Origin: Candidatus Thorarchaeota archaeon | GTDB lineage: Archaea; Asgardarchaeota; Thorarchaeia; Thorarchaeales; Thorarchaeaceae | DNA length: 26,711 nucleotides | NCBI GenBank assembly: GCA_016840825.1 | Contig: JAEORN010000150.1 | Location: 1-26,711, forward strand | Reading direction: 5' to 3' | Shown here: one piece after another, positions 17,144-24,287 of the stretch | Numbering within the stretch: position 1 is the stretch's first letter | Layout: each line of letters begins with the position of its first letter | Position numbers and translations under genes: made by a program | The notes under the pieces: model-generated | What the model was told of the DNA's origin: nothing | Databases searched by the model: none | What the model saw: only the letters and a program-made list of their open reading frames with translations

Positions 17144-18388
17144 ATGGAAAGTGGTGAAAAACCTGCATCGCAGGTTTCCAAAGGATACATGGTTTTCCTA
17201 ATAGTTCTCATGGGCCTTGTTAGCCAGCTTGATAGTTGGCTATCATTGATAGAAGCGACTGCAATTCCGGAGATTCTGAATGAGTTCTGGCCTAGTGCTA
17301 CAAATGAAGTAGCAAGAAGTGAATTTGCGTTCCTTCAAGGTTTCTTTGGAATCATAGTATTTGCTGTATTCTTCATAGGCTGGTTTGGAGATGCATATGG
17401 ACGGAAGAAAGGAATTCAAATCCTAGTATTGACAATGGGTATTCCAGCGATATTAATCGTCTTCCTTTCAATCAATGTGTATGCATTCCTAATCCTTTAC
17501 TCCTTAGTAATAATGGGTACTACCTCTAATCTTTGGGAAATCCCCGTAGCTGAGGAATCACCAGCAAATAAGAGGGGGTTGTATGGTAGCCTTGCTTTTC
17601 TCATCGGAGTGATCCCGCTCTATGCAATTCTGGGAAACAGAATAATCTATGCATATGATTGGAGATGGGGCTATGGAATAATGTTCGTTTTGATGGTTGT
17701 AATTCTACTCATGACCTTTAAAATGAAAGAAACACAAAGATGGATTGACAGCTCAGCTGATAGAGAGAAACGTCTAGGGATTATGGAAGCCTTACGAAAG
17801 ATCGATAAAAAGGATTGGAGATATATCATCTTGGCTACCGTAGTATATCTCGTCTGGACAATTTCATTCAAGATGGCAACATCTTGGGGCGGTGAGTACT
17901 TTCAAACAGTTCAAGGACTAACACCCGAAGCTTGGACATCAGTACTGACAGTAGCAGGACTCCTACTCCCGGTAAGTGCATTGATTTCTGGAATTCTACT
18001 GGACAAAGTAGGGAGGAATGTGGTGCTCGTTATGGGATCTCTGGGTTCAGTAATCAGCTTAGTTGGTCTCGGACTCACAGGATTATCGTACTTCTATTGG
18101 GGAGCGTTCTTCTTCATGGCAGCAGTTCTTGCATGGATTTACGTCTATCTAGCAGAGATATTCCCCACAGAGATACGAACCACGAGCGTTGGAGTTTGTG
18201 TTACGGGTGCTCGATTTGGATATGTTGTAGGACCATTGATCTCAGGAGCTTTACTCGCAATGTTTCCAGTCATGGATGGATTTTGGATTATTGCAGGGTT
18301 ACTCATGATAGTTCCCTTATTCACACTTCTAGCGAAACCTCTTGAAACCAAGGGTAAAGAGCTTGAAGTGATAAAAGAAGAGAGGTAA
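17144..18388 (+). CDS. Major facilitator superfamily transporter
   Basis: The 414-residue protein has about 12 membrane helices in two halves. The loop between helices 2 and 3 carries the MFS motif A as WFGDAYGRKKG. The matching loop in the second half is LLDKVGRNV. A segment typical of sugar and organic-solute porters, AEIFPTEIRTTSVGV, occurs between helices 10 and 11. A charged central loop (about residues 190-215) separates the halves. The substrate cannot be read from these motifs; sugars or small organic acids are most likely. GAGG (17132-17135), eight bases upstream, supports the ATG. It follows a winged-helix regulator gene and ends at a strong terminator hairpin, so it is probably transcribed alone or with the regulator. 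Confidence 0.9.
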   Translation: MESGEKPASQVSKGYMVFLIVLMGLVSQLDSWLSLIEATAIPEILNEFWPSATNEVARSEFAFLQGFFGIIVFAVFFIGWFGDAYGRKKGIQILVLTMGIPAILIVFLSINVYAFLILYSLVIMGTTSNLWEIPVAEESPANKRGLYGSLAFLIGVIPLYAILGNRIIYAYDWRWGYGIMFVLMVVILLMTFKMKETQRWIDSSADREKRLGIMEALRKIDKKDWRYIILATVVYLVWTISFKMATSWGGEYFQTVQGLTPEAWTSVLTVAGLLLPVSALISGILLDKVGRNVVLVMGSLGSVISLVGLGLTGLSYFYWGAFFFMAAVLAWIYVYLAEIFPTEIRTTSVGVCVTGARFGYVVGPLISGALLAMFPVMDGFWIIAGLLMIVPLFTLLAKPLETKGKELEVIKEER

Positions 18389-18400
18389 CGACTAATTTGA

Positions 18401-18438
18401 TGAGGAGTGCATATTACACTCCTCAATTCTTTTTCTTC
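18401..18438 (+). terminator. Intrinsic-type terminator of the MFS gene
   Basis: A perfect 9-bp stem pairs 18401-18409 with 18417-18425 (TGAGGAGTG/CACTCCTCA) around a 7-base loop. A T-rich tract (TTCTTTTTCTTC, 18427-18438) follows on the plus strand. It starts 12 bases after the MFS stop. Confidence 0.78.
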
Positions 18439-18455
18439 GAAACTGAATTCTTATC

Positions 18456-19301
18456 TTACGCTGCAGGAGGACCAGCTCGAATTCTGTCCCTTAGGGAATC
18501 CATTGTTGCCCGTAAGTCATGTATGTCTTCAAGCCACCAAGTGATCCCTGCTTTCACCCAAGGTTGCAGGACTGCTCTGTCCTTATCTTCATCCGTACCG
18601 GTGGTTTCTCCACAGATGACAACTTCATAGTTATCAAGATTGCCTCGTTCACTCCTAATGATATCAAGAACGTCTTTCAGATGAGATGGTTGCACAGGTT
18701 CAGGCCACTGCGAGTGAACAGGTATGACTCCATCAAATCGAGCTGCACGTCTAAAAGGAGCATTATGCGGTACACCTCCGCCAACCCAAATTGGGATCCT
18801 TGGTTTCTGGAATGGTCGGGGTAGAAAAGTGACATTCTCCAATTGATAATGCTTACCCTGAAAAGAAAAGGCTTCTTCAGTCCAAAGACCTGTGATGATA
18901 TCTAGACACTCGTCCAGTTTCTCAGCACGAATCTTTGCCCTATCTTCTTCACCAAACGCTGTGAATTCCGGATCCGGAGGTGCTCCAATTCCAACACCTA
19001 AGATGAAGCGTCCCTTAGAGAGATAATCCAGAGTGACGCATTCGCGAGCTACTTTCCACGGACGTCTCCGAGGTAAAGGTGTTACCATGGGACCAAAGTG
19101 CATCTTTTTGGTATTACATGCAATTGCTGTTAGAGCTATATAGGGATCAACAAAGGTGGTCTGGTAATCTTTGAATACCATGAGATGATCCCAAAGAAAA
19201 AAGCCATCCCATCCAGCCTCCTCAGCATCGATAGCCATTTCTATCAGTAAATCGATATTACCGAAAATTCCGAAATTTGGTAATGACATCCCGAATTTCA
19301 T
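18456..19301 (-). CDS. LLM-class flavin-dependent oxidoreductase (luciferase-like monooxygenase family)
   Basis: The 281-residue protein has the bacterial luciferase-like TIM barrel that binds FMN or F420. The first strand is KFGMSLPNFG. AEEAGWDGFFLWDHL is the usual early helix-strand segment, and RFILGVGIGAP is a typical phosphate or flavin-binding region. RIPIWVGGGVPHN and the following ARFDGVIPV segment are also family marks. In archaea many relatives use coenzyme F420, so F420-dependent oxidation or reduction is possible, but the substrate is unknown. GAGGT lies seven bases before the ATG and supports the start. It converges on the MFS gene and has no pathway partner nearby. Confidence 0.87.
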   Translation of the reverse strand: MKFGMSLPNFGIFGNIDLLIEMAIDAEEAGWDGFFLWDHLMVFKDYQTTFVDPYIALTAIACNTKKMHFGPMVTPLPRRRPWKVARECVTLDYLSKGRFILGVGIGAPPDPEFTAFGEEDRAKIRAEKLDECLDIITGLWTEEAFSFQGKHYQLENVTFLPRPFQKPRIPIWVGGGVPHNAPFRRAARFDGVIPVHSQWPEPVQPSHLKDVLDIIRSERGNLDNYEVVICGETTGTDEDKDRAVLQPWVKAGITWWLEDIHDLRATMDSLRDRIRAGPPAA

Positions 19302-19392
19302 AACTGATACCTCGAACAGATTCGAAGTTATTGGAACTAATTTATGGATTGATTTCTCGGAATCTTAGAGCTTATTCTGGTATGTTCTAAAA

Positions 19393-20160
19393 CTACTGCT
19401 CTAGTGAGAATGAGCGTTCTCTCCATAAGGACAGTGACAGATTTGATTTATCAATCACCTGAGAATGTTCTTTAAGCAAAAGATGAAGGAACTCAGCATT
19501 TCTAACTAGATTCTCAAAAGAATCAAGAATCTTGACTCCGCGAGGAGCTTTAAGGTATACATCAAAATTATGAGGCGCGTATTTTGAAGTCCATGAAGCT
19601 AAATCTGCAAGAGTGAAGAGATGAGGGGTGATTCCAGGATATGCTCTCTCATCAAACATCACATATGGATAATATGGCTCACGATCAGGATGTTCTTCAA
19701 GTAATCCAGAACAGCTCTCCTTTGTCTGAAAGCCCAGCTCATTGAGCTTCAAGATATGAGGTCTAATCGAGAGATCTACATATCCAATGAAATCATCAGG
19801 AATCAGGGCAGTCCAAATTGAGGCGTTCCAGACAAAACGATGCCAACTAGTTTCGTGATGTGCCCAGATAAAACTCGGTATGTCACCTGCAGCAACACGA
19901 GACCTATATGATTCAAGTTTTCTCATGAGTTCATTGGTTGCTCCTAAGAAACGATCAGGAGAAGAATTAGCAGGACATCTTAGTTCTAGGTTTCCTGATT
20001 TTATTAGTCGAGGATACCATCCAGCTGCGTCCGCAATTGTGAATAGATGTGCTTCAAAATTAGGATATGATTCGTGTGATAGTATGATTGAATTTTCATT
20101 GTATGAATGAATTATTAGGTCATATCTTTCCAATGCGCGAATAAGTTCTTGTTGTATCAT
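19393..20160 (-). CDS. Unrecognised soluble protein with internal tandem duplication
   Basis: I do not recognise this 255-residue protein. It has no signal peptide or membrane helix. It appears to consist of two related halves. HLFTIAD at 38-44 and HLFTLAD at 180-186 are each followed by a Trp, a charged strand (NLELRCPA against NFDVYLKAP), a helix with a Leu/Glu pattern and a final segment (SFIWAHHE against LSLWRE). The stretch before each copy also aligns (LIRALERYDLIIHS against HILKLNELGFQTKES). Only the second half has the short motif SCSGLLEE (C150). That motif recalls the SCSG element of TYW3-like tRNA-modification proteins and other small-molecule-binding domains, but the resemblance is too short to assign. 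GGAGTGA is present but about 13 bases from ATG 20160, so translation initiation is unclear. Confidence 0.72.
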   Translation of the reverse strand: MIQQELIRALERYDLIIHSYNENSIILSHESYPNFEAHLFTIADAAGWYPRLIKSGNLELRCPANSSPDRFLGATNELMRKLESYRSRVAAGDIPSFIWAHHETSWHRFVWNASIWTALIPDDFIGYVDLSIRPHILKLNELGFQTKESCSGLLEEHPDREPYYPYVMFDERAYPGITPHLFTLADLASWTSKYAPHNFDVYLKAPRGVKILDSFENLVRNAEFLHLLLKEHSQVIDKSNLSLSLWRERSFSLEQ

Positions 20161-20233
20161 AGGAATATACTTCTCACTCCTTCACATAGTATCTGATGTA
20201 TTTGCTAGTAAGCTCTTCCATTTGGACAAAATG

Positions 20234-20256
20234 GAAGGGGTTTGAAAACCCCCTTC
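20234..20256 (-). terminator. Terminator hairpin of the YhhN-family gene
   Basis: GAAGGGG (20234-20240) pairs with CCCCCTTC (20249-20256), with one bulged C, and extends inward by T-A pairs. It begins nine bases after the stop of the minus-strand gene. The minus strand then reads CATTTTGTCC, a short T-run. Confidence 0.65.
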
Positions 20257-20265
20257 TATAATCCA

Positions 20266-20934
20266 CTAAAATGCGTAAATGATAGCTCCAAGCGCAAGAA
20301 GGAAAATCGCAATGTAATACGTTAACATAGTAACAGGTTCATCGTAACTGAAACGATGGTGAAACTCTCTGATTCCGATAAATGAATCAGAAATGATAAA
20401 GAAGACTACGCCAACTACTGGGATGAAACCAAAGAATGTTCCTGTAGACAGCCAAAGGAGAATTGAGGTGCAAAGCGTTAATGATATCGCTAGAGCATAG
20501 ACATCAACAGCTCGAATGAGCTTTGTAGGCTCTTCAGCAGTCATCAGATATCTATGGAAGAGTACAATGTAAACAAGCATTATTCCAAAGCATACAATGA
20601 AGACGAGAATCGGAATGATATCAGTTCCAATTGCACTATTCAGTATGAAGTTGGCAATGAAGACTATGTGACCAAATAGGAACATCCCTAGACCGGGAAG
20701 GATGTTATACTCCATAGCAATATCTCCCAACCCACAGAACACCAATGCCACCATCAATAGGATGTAGAACAAGGAATCTGAAGGTATTGAGAGAAGAACG
20801 AAAATCACCGAAGAGAGGGCCGGAACGAATTTAATCAAGGTAGCTATGGGAGTCCCTGTCTTCTCTTTGACCTCAAGCACTGTGTAGAGCAAACCAAATA
20901 TCCAGAACACTATTCCGTAAATTATAGGATCCAT
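20266..20934 (-). CDS. YhhN/TMEM86-family membrane protein (putative lysoplasmalogenase)
   Basis: The 222-residue protein has about eight membrane helices and the YhhN family pattern: a polar IKFVPALSS segment in helix 2, FCGLGDIAMEYN followed by LGMFLFGHIVFI, and in the second half FFIISDSFIGIREF and TYYIAIFLLALG. The conserved acidic residues in GD and SDS are thought to form the active site of the family. Mammalian members hydrolyse vinyl-ether lysophospholipids. An archaeal member must act on another ether lipid or have a different role. AGGT is about 13 bases before ATG 20934, which is rather distant. The gene is separated from its downstream neighbour by a terminator hairpin. Confidence 0.85.
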   Translation of the reverse strand: MDPIIYGIVFWIFGLLYTVLEVKEKTGTPIATLIKFVPALSSVIFVLLSIPSDSLFYILLMVALVFCGLGDIAMEYNILPGLGMFLFGHIVFIANFILNSAIGTDIIPILVFIVCFGIMLVYIVLFHRYLMTAEEPTKLIRAVDVYALAISLTLCTSILLWLSTGTFFGFIPVVGVVFFIISDSFIGIREFHHRFSYDEPVTMLTYYIAIFLLALGAIIYAF

Positions 20935-21025
20935 ATTGAATAATGATACCTTGGTAGCTATTATTTGTTGTGAGAATTCCTCAATACACCTTCATCAAAC
21001 TTAGGACCCTTGATTGAGTTCGATA

Positions 21026-21454
21026 TCAAAGCAATTTATGAATCGCTTCAATATTAGATTCACAATCATCTGCAAATTGCTCGAAGACAGTGGATGCTTC
21101 TATTAGAAACTCGATTTTAATTGATGCCTCTGAATAGAACGCTCTCTTGCACTGTTCAATCCTCTTGAGCATAGAAGGTAACTCCTTACCTTCGCTCAGA
21201 TTATCTCGAGTGAGTTCATATTGCGAACTATCGAAATCACGTATTGGTTCCAAGATCATTTCAGTGACATTCTCACGCCTAACTCGTTCTAGATTCCTAA
21301 TGCGATTGACAGATGCATCCTTCAGTTTTGTGATTAGTTTGGCATCCTCTCGAGATTCAGACAACATGGGAATCACTTTATCATACATTTCAATGGAGTC
21401 TGATTCTAGTTGCAATGCGAATTTCATCACAGCACCAAATGTACCTAGTTCCAA
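21026..21454 (-). CDS. Small ferritin-like helical-bundle protein
   Basis: The product is about 142 residues, soluble and almost wholly helical. It has spaced Glu residues in ALQLESDSIEMYDKV, RNLERVRRENVTEM and a C-terminal IEFLIEASTVFEQFADD helix. This suggests a four-helix ferritin/rubrerythrin-like bundle. The ExxH metal ligands expected of true rubrerythrins are not visible, so metal binding is uncertain. The longest frame starts at TTG 21463. GGAG (minus strand, 21464-21467) abuts that codon, and a second TTG at 21454 lies nine bases further, so I start there. It directly follows the aldehyde dehydrogenase gene on the same strand, 22 bases beyond its stop, so it is probably the last gene of the preA operon. 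Confidence 0.68.
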   Translation of the reverse strand: MELGTFGAVMKFALQLESDSIEMYDKVIPMLSESREDAKLITKLKDASVNRIRNLERVRRENVTEMILEPIRDFDSSQYELTRDNLSEGKELPSMLKRIEQCKRAFYSEASIKIEFLIEASTVFEQFADDCESNIEAIHKLL

Positions 21455-21476
21455 TCCAGTCAACTCCTTTCGAGCA

Positions 21477-22943
21477 CTACCACCGTGAAATGACCACTTT
21501 GTTCTCAGTGAAGAAATTCACAGCATCCTGACCTTGTCCATGAAGATCTCCCAAGAATGAGTCCTTCATTCCAGAGAATGGAAAAGTTGCGATAGGAGCA
21601 ACGACTCCAATGTTGATACCAATATTTCCAGCTTTGACTCGATACTGATACTCTCTTGCATGTCTTCCGCTAGTAGTGAAAATTGATGATGCATTTCCAT
21701 AACGATTGGCATGAATTATATCAATGGCTTCATCCAAATCTTTCACTTGAACGATAGGAATAACTGGTCCAAAAATCTCTTCACTTGCGATTTTCATCTC
21801 AGGTTTCACTTTATCAAAGACCGTTGGTCCAACGAAATACCCATTTGGATATCCATCAACCTTGATATTTCGTCCATCAAGAAGTAGCTCTGCACCTTCC
21901 TTTATTCCAGATTCAATCAAACTAAGAGTATGCTCCATTCCCTTCTTCGATGCTAGAGGACCCATCTGTATTCCTTCTTCTAATCCATTACCAACAGTCA
22001 GCTCTTTGGATGCCTTCACTATTGCCTCTTTAAGCGGCTCGTAGATTTCTCCGACTGCTAGAAGAACACCACCAGCAAGGCACCTTTGTCCAGTACAGCC
22101 ATAAAAGGAGGTAATGATCGCAGGAACGGTTCGTTCCAATTCTGCATCAGGCATGATTGTAAGGAAGTTCTTTGCGCCACCTTGAACTTGAGCACGCTTT
22201 CCAAACTCCGCTGCTTTCTTGTAGACTAATTTGCCAACATGAGTTGAACCTACAAACGACATTCCGATGGTGTCTGGACTCTCAAGCAAAGCATTTGATA
22301 CATCTGCTCCTCCATGGACCATATTGAGAACACCCTTCGGTAATCTGAGATCGTGAATAATCTCGAATTGCCGTACCTGACTCATTGGAACCTGTGGTGA
22401 TGGTTTTACGATGTATGTGTTCCCTGTGCCGACAGCGAATGGCCAAAACCATGTTGGAACCATTCCAGGGAAATTGAATGGTGCAAGACAGAAGAAGACA
22501 CCTAGTGGCTGCTTTATTACCATCTCATCAATACCAGCAGAGATGTCCTCTGCGTTATAGCCCATCTGAAGTGAAGGAATACTTGTTGCGCATTCGATAT
22601 TCTCAATTGTTCGACGATATTCGCCTCTTGCCTCGTCCAAAGTCTTTCCTTGCTCAGTAGTCAGAATTTTGGATAATTCTTCAAACTCATCCTCGAAAGC
22701 GTTCCGTATCCTATTGAGATAACGAACTCTAGTAAAAGCAGGGGTTTCACGCCAACGTTCAAATGCAGTCTTTGCTGCTAGAATCGCTTCATTAACTTCC
22801 TCAACTGTACTCATTGGAGTTCGAGCGATCACTTCTCCAGTTGCAGGATTAATGACCTCACTTGTTTCCTTAGCTTTGGATTCAACCCATTTCCCATTGA
22901 TATAGTTCTTAACGACTTCAACTGTCAAGACACACACATCCAT
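21477..22943 (-). CDS. mmsA: Methylmalonate-semialdehyde dehydrogenase-type (CoA-acylating) aldehyde dehydrogenase
   Basis: This family oxidises methylmalonate or malonate semialdehyde with NAD+ and CoA to propionyl-CoA or acetyl-CoA, releasing CO2. The 488-residue length is right. Family marks are PFNFPGMVPTWFWP (155-168), VGTGNTYIVKPS (171-182), FVGSTHVGK, the Cys region GCTGQRCLAGG with catalytic Cys288, EEIFGPV, and the end FSGMKDSFLGD. At the place where hydrolytic dehydrogenases carry the general-base Glu, this protein reads QGGAKN (Gln254), as expected for a CoA-acylating enzyme. No ribosome site precedes ATG 22943, so initiation a few codons later (TTG 22928) is possible. The gene lies 58 bases downstream of preA and just upstream of the ferritin-like gene on the same strand. 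The exact substrate within the subfamily is inferred. Confidence 0.87.
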   Translation of the reverse strand: MDVCVLTVEVVKNYINGKWVESKAKETSEVINPATGEVIARTPMSTVEEVNEAILAAKTAFERWRETPAFTRVRYLNRIRNAFEDEFEELSKILTTEQGKTLDEARGEYRRTIENIECATSIPSLQMGYNAEDISAGIDEMVIKQPLGVFFCLAPFNFPGMVPTWFWPFAVGTGNTYIVKPSPQVPMSQVRQFEIIHDLRLPKGVLNMVHGGADVSNALLESPDTIGMSFVGSTHVGKLVYKKAAEFGKRAQVQGGAKNFLTIMPDAELERTVPAIITSFYGCTGQRCLAGGVLLAVGEIYEPLKEAIVKASKELTVGNGLEEGIQMGPLASKKGMEHTLSLIESGIKEGAELLLDGRNIKVDGYPNGYFVGPTVFDKVKPEMKIASEEIFGPVIPIVQVKDLDEAIDIIHANRYGNASSIFTTSGRHAREYQYRVKAGNIGINIGVVAPIATFPFSGMKDSFLGDLHGQGQDAVNFFTENKVVISRW

Positions 22944-23001
22944 TCTTGCGGACTTTCTCTTACTGTGATTCTGCTATTTGATTGTTGTGCAATGAATCGA
23001 T

Positions 23002-24213
23002 TCAGTTCGGATATACAAACTCTACAGCACTATCAGCGCAAACTACTGCACATAATCCACACCCATCACATTTCTCAGTATTCACATGAGCTTTACCATC
23101 TCGCATCTGAATAGCAACATAACCACCGTCTGCGCATGCAATAACACACTTCTTGCATCCAGTGCAAGCATCAGTAATATTGGCAAAAATAGGTGGAAGT
23201 TTGTCCAGTGCTTCCCAAGTTGTGAGTTTGGGGAGAGCGACACCGACCATTGCTTCTAGGTTTTCGTAGCCCTTCCGCTCCATGAATGATTCAAGTCCAG
23301 CAGTCATATCCTTTATAATTCCAAAACCATGCCACATTATTGCAGTGCATACCTGTAGTGTTTTTGCACCAACCATGAGGTACTCAGCTGCACTATGCCA
23401 ATCCTCAATCCCTCCAATTCCTGAAATTAGAAATGTGGGTTCAGCTCTGGCTATCTGTGAAACTACTCGAAGTCCAATTGGTCTCACAGCAGGACCACAA
23501 AATCCACCGTATGTGCTGGAATCGGAGCCTGGCTTTATTGTATATGCTTGTGGCATAGGAGTAGCGGTTTCAACATCAATTCCAATTAGTGACTCAACAG
23601 TGTTTATTGCAGAAACACCATCAGCACCACCCTTCTTTGCTGCGCGGGCGATTGGAACAACTTCTGTAACATTGGGGGTCAATTTGACTAGAATTGGCAA
23701 ATCAGTACCTTTCTTTGCGGCTCTAGTGACCTCCTCGACAAGATCAGCATTCTGTCCAATGAAAGCACCCATATGCTTACCAGGGGCTCCATGTGGGCAA
23801 GACACATTCAGTTCTAGGGCACTAACTCCAGGAACCGAGAATTTCTCTGCCAGCGCAGTCCATCCTTCAGGTTCTATGCCACTCATAATACTCGCAATAA
23901 GCACAAAGTCTTCAGGGGAGTCTTCTCGCATCTTCGGAATATAGGAGTTAACCCATGTATCAACTGTTTCTCGAGAAAGTAACTCAATATTATTCATACC
24001 AATTAATTGGTTATCTTTCCTGAGTGCACCTAGGCGTGTTCTAGGGTCTATAGTAGGTGTTTCTGTTACTGTTTTCAACACCGCGCCACCCCATCCCAAA
24101 CGAGCTGCACGAGTAACAAGTCTAGGATTCATCGAAGGTGGTGCTGAAGATAACATGAATGGGTTTTTGAAATGAATTCCTGCAAACTCAATCTCCAGTC
24201 GACTCTTGGACAT
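23002..24213 (-). CDS. preA: Dihydropyrimidine dehydrogenase-like subunit PreA
   Basis: PreA reduces uracil or thymine to the dihydro form, or acts in reverse, on an FMN-bearing TIM barrel fed by iron-sulfur clusters. The 403-residue protein has a dihydroorotate dehydrogenase-like barrel (about 5-320). Marks are FKNPFMLSSAPPS, the GMNNIELLS segment, ALELNVSCPHG with active-site Cys139, VKLTPNV, and SGIGGIEDWHSAAEYLMVGA. A two-cluster ferredoxin domain follows with CxxCxxCxxxC sets at C350/353/356/360 and C382/385/388/392. The NAD-linked partner PreT is not next to it, so electrons may come from ferredoxin or another reductase. GGAGG (minus strand 24224-24228) is ten bases before ATG 24213 and directly abuts a long hairpin. 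It heads a probable three-gene operon. Confidence 0.92.
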   Translation of the reverse strand: MSKSRLEIEFAGIHFKNPFMLSSAPPSMNPRLVTRAARLGWGGAVLKTVTETPTIDPRTRLGALRKDNQLIGMNNIELLSRETVDTWVNSYIPKMREDSPEDFVLIASIMSGIEPEGWTALAEKFSVPGVSALELNVSCPHGAPGKHMGAFIGQNADLVEEVTRAAKKGTDLPILVKLTPNVTEVVPIARAAKKGGADGVSAINTVESLIGIDVETATPMPQAYTIKPGSDSSTYGGFCGPAVRPIGLRVVSQIARAEPTFLISGIGGIEDWHSAAEYLMVGAKTLQVCTAIMWHGFGIIKDMTAGLESFMERKGYENLEAMVGVALPKLTTWEALDKLPPIFANITDACTGCKKCVIACADGGYVAIQMRDGKAHVNTEKCDGCGLCAVVCADSAVEFVYPN

Positions 24214-24223
24214 ATCTTCCTAA

Positions 24224-24265
24224 CCTCCAAGACTTCAGGGATAGTTTTCTATCCTCTAAAGTCTT
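24224..24265 (-). promoter_or_regulatory. Leader hairpin abutting the preA ribosome site
   Basis: The outer stem pairs 24229-24235 with 24259-24265 (AAGACTT/AAGTCTT). An internal loop separates it from an inner stem, 24238-24244 with 24249-24255 (one G-T pair), closed by a TTTT loop. The preA Shine-Dalgarno GGAGG (24224-24228) starts at the very next base. It could be the terminator of the upstream surface gene, 22 bases after its stop, but no T-tract follows on the minus strand. It could instead be a translational control element. Confidence 0.55.
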
Positions 24266-24287
24266 TGCAAAGTTGGATTGAGGGATC

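Noticed and set aside
23282..23944. 220-codon plus-strand frame inside preA
   Set aside because: It is antisense to a well-supported gene, rich in Ser/Pro/Ile of shadow type and without a ribosome site or known motif.
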